64,000 bases of DNA. It comes from Pratylenchus scribneri. Lineage: Eukaryota > Nematoda > Chromadorea > Rhabditida > Pratylenchidae. The notes beneath the pieces were generated by a model. That model worked only from the letters and a program-made list of their open reading frames with translations. It ran no database searches and was not told the origin of the DNA. Position 1 is the stretch's first letter. Each line of letters starts with the position of its first letter. The position numbers were made by a program, and so were the translations under genes. This document shows, piece after piece, positions 25,501 through 33,398 of this stretch. Location: assembly GCA_030063045.1 (NCBI GenBank), contig JAQSEB010000179.1, forward strand, positions 372,001-436,000. Reading direction: 5' to 3'.

Positions 25501-28500
25501 CCAAAATAAAGGAAATAAAAATGAAAGTTCAATTCGAACCATTTAAAATGGAAAAACCCATTGATATGGAAAGATGGGCCAAGGAATACTTTATGATGTT
25601 TAGTGAGAAAAATCTTGCTGAGCAACTATCTGGACTTCAAAATAAATATTACCGCCCCAAAAATCTATGGCTTTTAGAAAAAATAATAAGCCAAAATTGG
25701 GTCATTGTGCCATTCCAAAAAAGGCCAATCGTTTGGAGTAGTATTTGGTTTTCAGCAGTTTTTGTCCTTAAAAAACTTGGTTCTTTTTCACCTATATTAT
25801 AGGTGTTTTTTCTTTCCTTAAAGATTTATATTAATTTTACTACTCCTCGGCAATCTTAACAAATATTAAAAATCCGGTTTATTTTAGATCTTAAAATATA
25901 GATCAATAAAAAATAATTTGCTTTAATTAAATTTATTTTCTTACAATAGGAAATATTAAATATAAATTGGATGGCGATAATTAAATGGATTAATTTGATC
26001 CTATCAAAAATGAATTATTTTATTACACCATATTATACTCTTTATTTCCCATAATCATTTGATCAAAAACAAAGGAATTTTTTTTGAGTATAATTTCGGT
26101 TATTTGGCCTCATTCCATTTGAAATAATTATCTTCAAATAATTCTATTATCCGATTCCTTGTCAAAAATCGGTGCAGAAAGCAAAGCAGGCCAATTTCCC
26201 CTGGGCAATCAAAAATAGCCGATAGGAAAAATATCCTAAAATCGGCCGGCCCGAGCTCTGTCACGGACAGAATTTTGCCTATTTTATTTGGCCATTTTTT
26301 ATAAATTAAAATAATTTTATTATTCAATGATCAATGATCAAAAAAGTAAAAAATGGAATTTTGCCCAGGGTTAATTTTAATATCCTTTGTCGGGCAATTT
26401 GACTACCCAAGCCACAATTGGGGATTGGAAATTCTACCCCAAAACAATATTGCCGTGGATTCTGCCTGCTATGCTGCTGCTGCTCTGCTCTACAATTGTG
26501 CCGATTGGATGGAAAATGGATATGGAATGGTCAAAGAAATTGGAGATCAAGAATCAGATGGATTAATATTGAGGGATTAAAATGGAATATAAAAGTGGAA
26601 TTTTATTCATTATTTTTTATGCCTTTTCTTTTATCGTCATAATATTTCCATCGCCTAAATAAAGCAAATTCCAACAACTGTACTGTATTCAATTTGACGA
26701 TAGTCTATAAACAAAGAGTCTAGTTTTAAAATTTGTCTTCATTTGCTGTTTTTGCCTTACAGTGTTTCTTCATATTTTGACTACAAAATTCCTTCCCCCA
26801 AATTCCCCCTTATACCCCCCTTTTCCAATACAAAAATTTTATTTATTTTTATATTTGAAGCTAGAACATAACCTTTTGTTTCTAGCTTCAACATGTGATA
26901 TTTATTTTCTAGAAGTTTTGTTTTGATCACATATTCACCCATTTTTTTGATGGAAATAATTCCCTCTAAACTTGCCATTTTCATTGACAGATTGGGTAGT
27001 CCCCTATCACTTTCCCATCCATCTTACCAACTGTAGTAGTACCGTATTCACCTTTCACTTTTAACATCAATTTTAGCATCAATTCCTCCGACAATCCTTC
27101 CATTCAGCCAATTGTCGATGCGAATGCACCAAATTTGGAGGACGTATTTGACAATGAACAAAATGATCAACCATCACCGCCAGCAAATGATGCATTCGGC
27201 AATTCTGGATTTGGATTTGATGAGGACACCGGCATCATTGATTCATTTACTCAACAAAGGTGGGCATCAAAATCCCATTAGCCCTTTTTTTACTTTTAAT
27301 AAATATTTTAGTAATCAACCGCCGCAGCAAGGAACAACATCAAATGGCTGGGGATTCGAGAATAATCGGCGTTTCGGTGAATTTCGCAGCACATTTAGTG
27401 GAGCTTCGACAAATTCCAGGTAATATTTTCGTAATAAAATATTTTGATAATCCATTTTTTTTGACTAATTAGCAATCGCCGCCGAAGGAACCGAAATTTT
27501 TGGCGTCCTCCTGTCAATTTTGCACCAAATCCAGTCCCGGATGCTGATGAGGAATGGGGATCATCGGATGGATGGGGCGATGATGATGATGGACAACAAC
27601 GAAATGAGGTGGCAAATGAAGAGAATTTGGGATTAGAGAATGAAGACCGAATTTGGTTTTCCGATTGGAGGGCTGACGATGAATCGGTTGGAATGAAATT
27701 TTGATTCAAAAATAGAGGATTATTTTTTTTGTAGATTCCAAGAGTGATGTACGACTCCGATCCAGACTTTGATGAATATGAGCAAATGCAAATTGCCCAA
27801 ATTATGAATGAACAAATGGAAGAAGCGCAAATTGTGAATGAATTGTTGATGGCAGAACAACAAATGGAAATTGAAGAAAATGAAGTTGAATCAATTCAAG
27901 TGGAGCAGGAAATGGAGGAAGAAGTCAATGAAAATGGAGCCGAAACTGAAAGAAATGAAGAGAAAAATGAAGAAGAAAAAGGACAGGAGAAGGAGGAAGA
28001 AATTGTGAATGATGAGAAAAATCAGGAAGGAAGCGAAGTTGAAGAGAAAAGTGAAGAAGGAACTGAAGAAGAAGAGACAATGAAGGAGGATGAAATTGAA
28101 CTGGAAGAGAATTCAATTGGAGGAGAAGAAGGGGAAGAGAAAAGTGAAAATGAAGAAGTGGAAGATGAACAAATTGAAATGGAGAAAAATGATGAAAAAG
28201 AAATAGAAAAGGAAGATGAAATTAGAATGGAAAAGAATGAAGATGATAAAGAAAAAAAGGAAGAGGAAAATACGATTAACAAGGAGGACGAAGTCGGAAT
28301 GAAAATGAAAGGGAATGAAGAAAATGATGAAGAGAAGGAAGATGAAGTCGAAATTGAGGAAACGGAAGAAAACCAAAAAGAAAAAAAGGATGAAGTTGGA
28401 ATGGGACAAACCAATTTGGAGGAGGCGGAAGAGCAAAAAATGGCACCAAAACAAGCCGAAATGGATGCGAATGGCAAATTGGCGGAAAATGGAAATGATG

Positions 28501-28745
28501 AGGAGGAGGATGATGAGAAGGAAAATGAAGAAGAAGAAAAGGATGCCAATGCCGCCAATGAATTGGAAATGATGAAGAAAGGAGGAAAAGATGATGAAAA
28601 GGAAAAAATGGAAAGTTGTTCAACCAATTCACACAATGCGCAGCATGATCCCCCTGCTGCCGAAGAATTCATGACAATCAAATTAGGGAATAGGATGGTT
28701 ACATTAAAACGTCGTTCGTCTGCTGCCTTTTCTAACATTAATTAA
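19514..28745 (+). CDS. RING-finger protein with coiled coil, RG-rich and acidic C-terminal regions
   Basis: Long gene of about 12 exons, probably an E3 ubiquitin ligase. Exon 1 (19514-19594) ends FRCKICFE; exon 2 (19963-20132) completes the RING with LTLNCGHTFCRVC and CGICRKH (C3HC4). Next come EVLDWAKLLNDEPAED, a Gln/Glu coil (QLMEQFSAIEQQLRHSAEAF), WDEDDDDEYG, an RG-rich stretch (FSGRGRAIGGRGRARIS), Asn/Pro-rich exons and a 333-residue last exon that is mostly Glu/Lys/Asn and ends MVTLKRRSSAAFSNIN. A T run at 20862-20867 or a missed exon breaks the frame before the coil. Intron 22508-27076 contains an LTR element; the next-smaller introns hold inverted repeats. Family beyond RING not recognised. 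Confidence 0.78.
19652..19882 (+). repeat. Dispersed repeat family B, forward copy
   Basis: Shares GGGCTAAAG, AAAAGGGTGGGTTT, GAGGCAATATTTGATTGAT and GGGGATACAGTA with the copy at 30938-31210. It sits in intron 1 of the RING gene. Confidence 0.7.
20285..20600 (-). repeat. Dispersed repeat family B, inverted copy
   Basis: Read on the minus strand, this contains GGGGCGAGAGTTGGGCC, AAAAAAGGGTGGATTT, GGGGCAATATTTGATTGAC and AGGTGATAAGGCGAT, matching the forward copies. With the copy at 19652 it forms an inverted pair around RING exon 2. Confidence 0.7.
20953..21201. mobile_element. Inverted-repeat (MITE-like) element, family A, copy 1
   Basis: About 250 bp whose ends are inverted repeats: left TCAGAAACCGGTTTTAGG, right CCTAAAACC-type in inverse (..GGGTCTAAAACCAGTTTCTGA). 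The complementarity continues inward through TTGGTATA and CTCATCGAGAC/GTCTCAATGA blocks, so a single strand could fold on itself. No coding capacity. It lies in an intron of the RING gene. Confidence 0.8.
22775..23670 (+). repeat. 5' LTR (896 bp)
   Basis: Begins TGTCACGGACAGAATTTTGC and ends TTCTAGCTTCAACA. It contains a 75-codon open frame (22869-23096) also present in the 3' LTR, and near its end a hairpin of TTGAAGCTAGAA with TTCTAGCTTCAA. It is 261 bp longer than the 3' LTR; the extra part is a diverged repeat of the preceding segment. Confidence 0.92.
23671..23701 (-). promoter_or_regulatory. Putative primer binding site, complementary to tRNA-Lys(CUU) 5' half
   Basis: Immediately after the LTR terminus. 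The minus strand reads CTCAGTCGGTAGAGC (the standard D-arm), then CCAGA, the 7-base loop CTCTTAA with anticodon CTT, and TCT of the 3' anticodon stem. The complement therefore spans roughly tRNA positions 10-41 rather than the 3' end. That is the geometry described for Drosophila copia, whose primer is a tRNA half. A captured tRNA fragment is the alternative. Confidence 0.7.
24489..25802 (+). CDS. Retroelement ORF of unknown family (possible Gag)
   Basis: Single uninterrupted frame of 437 residues between the LTRs, ATG at 24489 (MSDQIRSSFSLPSSQAIQYL), stop TAG at 25800-25802. The N-terminal third is helical and amphipathic (SLSKKIEQTIEILNLIIDEW), the centre is acidic and disordered, then a Lys-rich block (LKLKKKDKKEVKIPKIKEIK) and a C-terminal domain (ERWAKEYFMMFSEKNLAEQL). 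No zinc knuckle, protease or RT motif. The position suggests Gag, and the basic region could bind RNA, but no family is recognised. Confidence 0.6.
   Translation: MSDQIRSSFSLPSSQAIQYLSEADILLAMEPKDLNSMESLSKKIEQTIEILNLIIDEWTKLFSRLDIESLKNEELIFDNFLSNGHRPIDLIYILEDKMFELDLIVHPPKFRATKLCWALNPNIKEEIWDKSFDNENRLKPKIIHKKGQKSPNMDLNNDKMVPNQEKECHSLSCERGENILEANDMSLEINIPNLNAEETILKDVFDVEEKASEQNPLQTDKYIPENEEIIMEKLPNDLGEYIEYTFKLEENIFEIEKKVEKTKPIFIEPEIVWSNELTAKLPFKECPESLLELNETAANGETVPIKSNCFGINKSLTRLSSSLTLKLKKKDKKEVKIPKIKEIKMKVQFEPFKMEKPIDMERWAKEYFMMFSEKNLAEQLSGLQNKYYRPKNLWLLEKIISQNWVIVPFQKRPIVWSSIWFSAVFVLKKLGSFSPIL
26259..26893 (+). repeat. 3' LTR (635 bp)
   Basis: Same start and end as the 5' LTR. It lacks 261 bp near the 3' end, between CCCCCTTATA and the AAAATTTTATTTATT stretch. 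LTR copies are made identical at integration, so the difference arose later, or reflects recombination between units. Confidence 0.92.
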
Positions 28746-28904
28746 TTAATTAATTATTTAATAAGCAATTATTTTCGATTATTAATTTGTAATGCTGGCT
28801 TTTTAATTTTATTTTTTTTAATAAATTTTTTCATTTCTATTATTTGGTACACGGCGAATTCTTGAGATGAAAAATTCGGTGCTATGTCGATTCCTCATAA
28901 TAAA

Positions 28905-29155
28905 TCAGAAACCGGTTGTAACCCTACAAACCTTATAACATTTTGTAGATCTCATCAAGACGCATCGAATGTTATATAATATGTGAGCTTTTGCTCCAAA
29001 ATTAAAGAGTTTAAAATCAAAGACTGGAAAAATGGTTTGAACGTAATATACCCTCAAATTTTGACTAAACCATAACAAATTATATACCAATCAATGCGTC
29101 TCGATGAGATCTACAATATGGTATAAGGTTTGTAAGGTCTAAAACCGGTTCCTGA
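28905..29155. mobile_element. Inverted-repeat (MITE-like) element, family A, copy 2
   Basis: Starts TCAGAAACCGGTTGTAACCC and ends GGTCTAAAACCGGTTCCTGA, inverted relative to each other, with the shared core CCATAACAAATTATATACC and AATGCGTCTCGATGAGATC. Flanking TTTATTA / TAATAAA may be part of the ends or a duplication. Confidence 0.8.
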
Positions 29156-29382
29156 TTTATTAGAAGTCGAAAAGGCTCATGCACTATTGAGAAATCGCCA
29201 ACATTTGCACCGCCCTTTGCCTTTTGAGGAATTGAACCCGTACAGAAAAATTCTGGGTAATTTATTAAAAAGCATTCAAAATTTATTAAGATATTCATTT
29301 TTAATTCAATTTAATTCATATTATCATAAGCTCGTCAAATTAAAATTGTCATCAATTTTCCATTTCAATTCATTCAATTCCA
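29156..29382. other. Short spacer with unexplained open frames on both strands
   Basis: Between the family A element and the 3' end of the NDRG gene. A plus-strand frame (EVEKAHALLRNRQHLHRPLP) starts just after a TTAG acceptor-like site, and a minus-strand frame (GDFSIVHEPFRLLINQEP) overlaps it. One may be an exon remnant, but no family is recognised. Confidence 0.3.
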
Positions 29383-30247
29383 TTATTGTCCTTTGACTTG
29401 TTTTGCTTCATATGTAAAACGTAAATCCACCATTTCCTCCCCTTTTGCCAATGGTTCAATTTTGTTTGGCGATGAGGCAGACGAAAATTTGCCCCAAGGG
29501 CGATCGGCTTCTTCCATACTACTGTACAATAAATTTGGTCAAAAATTGATTGAATTCATCCATCCAAATTTACCCGCTGGGTGTTTTCACCATTTCCAAT
29601 CCCGGAATTTGCACAGTGGACAATTCACCAAGTCCTTTGCAAAATAGGATCAATGCCCGGGAAAGGCGGGTTGGCTGCAATGTGCAAAAAAATGCAATTC
29701 TGATTTAATAAATATGCTAACCGCCTCGGCCAAAACATCCAAAACGTCGTCAATGACGAATAATGTGGATTTATCGCGTCGCATATTTTCATGCATATGA
29801 TGAACATTCTTTAAATAAATAAATATTTAGATTGATTCCCTGTTTCCGTCACTTCAATATGCGGAGTTCGTCCACCGGTGACCAACAAAACGTGAGTACC
29901 GTGCTGCCCACATCGTGAATGGTCAGGAAAATCTGGCAAAAAAATGTTTGTATTTTGGCATATCCCTCAATTCTCACTGTTTTTCCCTCCCAACTCTCCC
30001 CATTTCCTTGGACATAAACTTTGAAATGGCATTGAGAGCGTTGGACTTGGATAAGCTAAAATGGGATTGAATAATAATTTGACATTGAATTGAATGTGAA
30101 ATTTACTCGAACATCAGCATTGCTGGCCAAAATTGGTGATGACATTTTCACGGAGAATTTTGGATTAATTTGGTTTCGAGAAGTTGGGGATAGAGGTGGC
30201 AAAATGTGCTCAGAGGGAAAGGAAAATCTTCTGTGCGAAATGTACAT
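29383..30247 (-). pseudogene. NDRG-family (alpha/beta-hydrolase fold) gene lacking its core
   Basis: The minus-strand exons give an NDRG N-terminus (LIQVQRSQCHFKVYVQGNG, then TIFLTIHDVGS) and, directly after, an NDRG C-terminus (THVLLVTGGRTPHIE, NVHHMHENMRRDKSTLFVID, DVLAEAPTRLSRALILFCKG, SMEEADRPW), ending TAA at 29383-29385. NDRG proteins have roughly 200 residues of hydrolase-fold core between HDVG and LLV.G; here they are absent, and the two parts meet out of frame near 29900. So this is a deletion derivative, or the core was lost in assembly. NDRG proteins are catalytically inactive hydrolase relatives in stress and trafficking. The start is uncertain: ATG 30247, or 30145 (MSSPILASNADVR). 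Confidence 0.78.
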
Positions 30248-31626
30248 TTTTTGTGGAATGATTGACGAAAATGAAAATGAATAGAGTGGATTTAGATGGG
30301 TTTAAAGCAGTGGAAAAGTGAGGTTGGAAATGTTGACTTTGGGTTTGGATTTTGGTCAAAAGCAATTTGTTGGTTGTTGAACACTTTTGACTTTTTTTCA
30401 ACCAATATTCTTTTGTGCTTTGCTTCAGTAGCAAATGTTCTTTTTGAAAAGGTAAATTGGACTAATATTTAAAGCAGCACATGATTATGAATGATTTTGG
30501 GTGTTTGTTTGTTTTGCTTTTAAATTTATAAAATTCATTCAAAATATTTTGGAAATATTTTGTGCACTCTCTTTTTGTTGTTTACATGCCGAATGAAATG
30601 GCCAATGGAAAATACTCTAAAATTGTTATTTTTGTGGACAGTGGCAGGCGGGAATGTCAGCTGGGGCACCGAGGCTTTTCCCATTCTCGACAAAGTTGTT
30701 TACCACAATTTCCCCCTTCCCCTCCCCACAAAGGCCAATCTTCAATTTGGCTTCCTTCTTTTTTGCTAATAAACAAAAATAGAAAATGAAAAAGAAAGGA
30801 ACGGCAAAAAAAATGCAAAAAATCTAAATAAATCTTAAAATAGTCGAGAAAAACACTTATTAGAGAAAATAATTTAGAATTGAAGCGAACAGATTTCAGA
30901 ATCAATCAAAGAAGATTAAAATAATTTTTTTATTAGCCATAATCTGGGGCTAAAGTGGTTGAAGCGAGAGTTAGCCACCAGCGGCTCAATGAACGTGATA
31001 AGGAGAATTCGACGTATTATTTTTTTATTAATTGTGCTGGAAAATGTGATATTAATTTTGAACGGTAAAAGACATTTGAGAGGAAAAAGGGTGGGTTTCA
31101 AAAGGCAGATTGAGGCAATATTTGATTGATAGGTGACAGGGCGATTAGGCAAAAATTTGGGGATACAGTAGGACAAATAGCTTTATTGTTAGGCATTATT
31201 GGCAATGATAGTTTCCAATTTCCACTATTTATTTGTTAGTCAAAAACGCCCAAATCAATTTGGTTTATCTTTTCAATTGTAAAATTTTTTTATTAAAAAT
31301 AACAATATCCAATTATTCTCAATAACTTTTTTATCCAATATATTTGGTATTCATCCTCCAACCAGCAATTGGCCTTTTTCATTTCAAAATGGTTGTAAAT
31401 TTGGATAATTGACCAAATAATAATGTGGCAATAAGAAATTCTTTTCTAGTTTCAAGCAACAAATTACCGGCTTCTATTTTGTATGTACAAATGTGTAAAT
31501 TCTTTTTTGGCAATTAAATTAATTTTCCAATTTGCTTATTCCATAAATATCTTTCTTTTTTATTTTAAATTTCCAATTTTGTCTTTGAATTTTGTGAATG
31601 ACCTGACCAAAATTAAATTTATTCAT
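30248..31626. other. Intergenic region with one dispersed repeat
   Basis: Spacer upstream of the NDRG gene. It contains the family B repeat listed separately. Remaining short frames (for example 30562-30789) lack support. Confidence 0.45.
30938..31210 (+). repeat. Dispersed repeat family B, forward copy
   Basis: The cleanest copy: starts near TAATCTGGGGCTAAAGTGG, contains GCGAGAGTTAGCCACCAGCG and TTGAGGCAATATTTGATTG, and ends near TTGTTAGGCATTATTGGC. It is also present at 19652 (+), 20600 (-) and, in part, at position 1. Confidence 0.75.
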
Positions 31627-31839
31627 TCACAAATTCTCCACCTTCTCACGCACTTCCAAAAATTCCAATTCTCTGTTTTCTTCCAACCAATCAAAAATGT
31701 CTACTTTCTTTTTGTATTTTTCCACGGGGTTAAATTGACGTGATGTGATTTTTATGGTCCAATCCGACCAATTTACATATATTTTCATTTTTGTATTTGA
31801 CGGCACCTTATAAAATGGTTGCCAAATTCTTCCATTCAT
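31627..31839 (-). CDS. Hypothetical protein, 70 aa
   Basis: Single open frame starting MNGRIWQPFYKVPSNTKMK and ending in Lys/Glu-rich EFLEVREKVENL, head-to-head with the small secreted protein gene 45 bp away. No signal peptide or family. It may be the last exon of a longer gene or not be coding at all; composition is the only support. Confidence 0.3.
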   Translation of the reverse strand: MNGRIWQPFYKVPSNTKMKIYVNWSDWTIKITSRQFNPVEKYKKKVDIFDWLEENRELEFLEVREKVENL

Positions 31840-31883
31840 CCACTCATTTTAATATTTCGAATTCCTTCCAAAAATAACAAAAA

Positions 31884-32186
31884 ATGTCCTCCTCCACTTT
31901 GCTCTTCACATTTTCCCTCATTTTCTTGTTATTTTCCTTTGGATTCGCCAAAATTTGGGATCCATCAATGGAAATTGAAAATTTTGAAGAAAAACCAGCG
32001 CAAATAGTAATTTGTCGAAATTCTGAGGTAAAATTATAAATTTATTTAAATATTTATAGTGAATTAATTTAGAAAATTGTGGCCTTAGCCAGATGGGTTC
32101 GAATGCTGAAAATGAACAATCGACGGAAAAGGATGGCCATACAAATGGAAAAGATTAGCAAAAATGAAGATGGAATATTAATTTAA
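31884..32186 (+). CDS. Small secreted basic protein, 85 aa
   Basis: Two exons (31884-32027, 32073-32186) around a 45-bp intron. The protein begins MSSSTLLFTFSLIFLLFSFG, a good signal peptide cleaved after about residue 22 (FAK/IWDP), followed by an acidic segment (MEIENFEEKPAQ), one Cys, and a basic C-terminus (RWVRMLKMNNRRKRMAIQME). Mature length is about 62 residues. Dibasic sites are present, so a processed peptide precursor is possible. No known family; whether it acts inside the animal or is released is unknown. Confidence 0.65.
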
Positions 32187-33398
32187 AAATATATTTTGTA
32201 CTATGTAAAAATTTAAAATTATGTAAATTAAATTCATGTTTTTTCTCTTTTATTGGCAACGGAAATGCCAATTTTTGTTGGCTTCATTCAATGCTAATAA
32301 GATTGGATGGATGGAAAACCAAAAAGATTGATGGATGAAATTGGATTGGATTTGTGAGGGAATGGTCGGCCAAAATTCAAACAAAATTGAATGCTGAATT
32401 GTTTTTGAAGAAAAATGGATTCTTCCTAAATAATTCCCTACGGCATTTCCTCCAAATTTCCCATCGGATTTATTCCTTTTAACCTCAAAAAACTTAAATA
32501 TTATTTATCTTCCACCACTTTTTGTGTTGGCATTTTTTTCCTCACTTTCCAGCCACTGCTTATTCCCATCCTTTTGCATTCCCCCAAAGGCATTTTCCAC
32601 CCATAAAAAGGGGAAATCGATAATTCCGTTTGGGTGCCATGGCCCCAATCCCTTTTCATGGCCCAAAGAAGGTGCCGACTGGATGGATGCTTTCGTTGCC
32701 ATTCCGTACCCCAATTCTCTTTGGCCGACTTATTTTGCACCCGCGTTTTCTTCCTCCTCCAAAATGTCGTCGAATATTTCCTTCCATTAACCTTCTCATC
32801 ATCCTTTCCCACACTTCCGTTGCCCTTTTTTCCTTGCTACATCCATTTCGGCCTATGTCATTTGGCCCATTCAAAAAATTGCTTTTTGCTTGACCGGTTC
32901 CCTCGGGAATGCCATTGCCTCTCTTTTTGTGGATCCGACCTAATTAGCCTTTCCTTTTTCCATGGCCATATTTGTTGTTTTGCTTACTATTCATTTATAT
33001 TCTCCGTCATTTATTTCCCAAATTATTTTTTTTCATATTAAATTATTCAATTCACCCTTCCTTTTTCCCACAATTCCATTTTTCTATATGTAAACAATTC
33101 AATTTCATTTTGCCATTTTTGACGTAACGAAGAATATTCTCGTTTCATTTTTCATATTCGCCGACCTCTTTTTGCCATTTGGGTGAATAGAAAGGAGGAA
33201 ATAAAATAAATTGTACAAAAGAATGGCCAAATCTATTTATTTATGTGTGAATGGAAACTTCGTTTCCGTTTCTTTCATTTTTATCTTCGAATATCTCCTT
33301 CCCATCCATTTCAGCCAATCTCCACCCAAAAGTGCCTTTGCTCATTTCTTTCCCACTCACTTTTGCCAAATTGGCTTAACTTCTGCTGACTAAATAAA
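32187..33398. other. Unresolved region, long open frames on both strands
   Basis: From about 32500 to 33040, frames of 85-135 codons are open on both strands, and the local base composition is less AT-rich than the spacers. Candidates are the minus frame with HEKGLGPWHPNGIIDFPFLW and the plus frame with CHGPNPFSWPKEGADWMDAF. No join that keeps a frame and no family could be established, so no gene is called. Confidence 0.35.

Larger units (their letters stand above)
22775..26893 (+). mobile_element. Non-autonomous LTR retroelement inside RING gene intron
   Basis: Two direct repeats with TGT...ACA ends (22775-23670 and 26259-26893) flank 2588 bp. The element is bordered by a 5-bp target duplication TGTGA (22770-22774 and 26894-26898). 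Shared LTR sequence is virtually identical; one T/C change was noticed, so insertion is recent. The internal region has a tRNA-complementary stretch right after the 5' LTR, an AAGCC-rich leader and one ORF (24489-25802). No protease, reverse transcriptase, RNase H or integrase is encoded, and no clear polypurine tract precedes the 3' LTR. It is in the same orientation as the host gene. Superfamily cannot be told; a 5-bp duplication fits Copia, BEL/Pao and some Gypsy elements. Confidence 0.9.

Noticed and set aside
25786..25804. Near-palindrome CACCTATATTATAGGTG at the end of the retroelement ORF, as terminator
   Set aside because: Short, and nematode RNA polymerase II does not use such terminators.
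28022..28738. Minus-strand Ser/Phe-rich frame of 238 codons
   Set aside because: It is the complement of the Glu/Lys-rich last exon of the RING protein.
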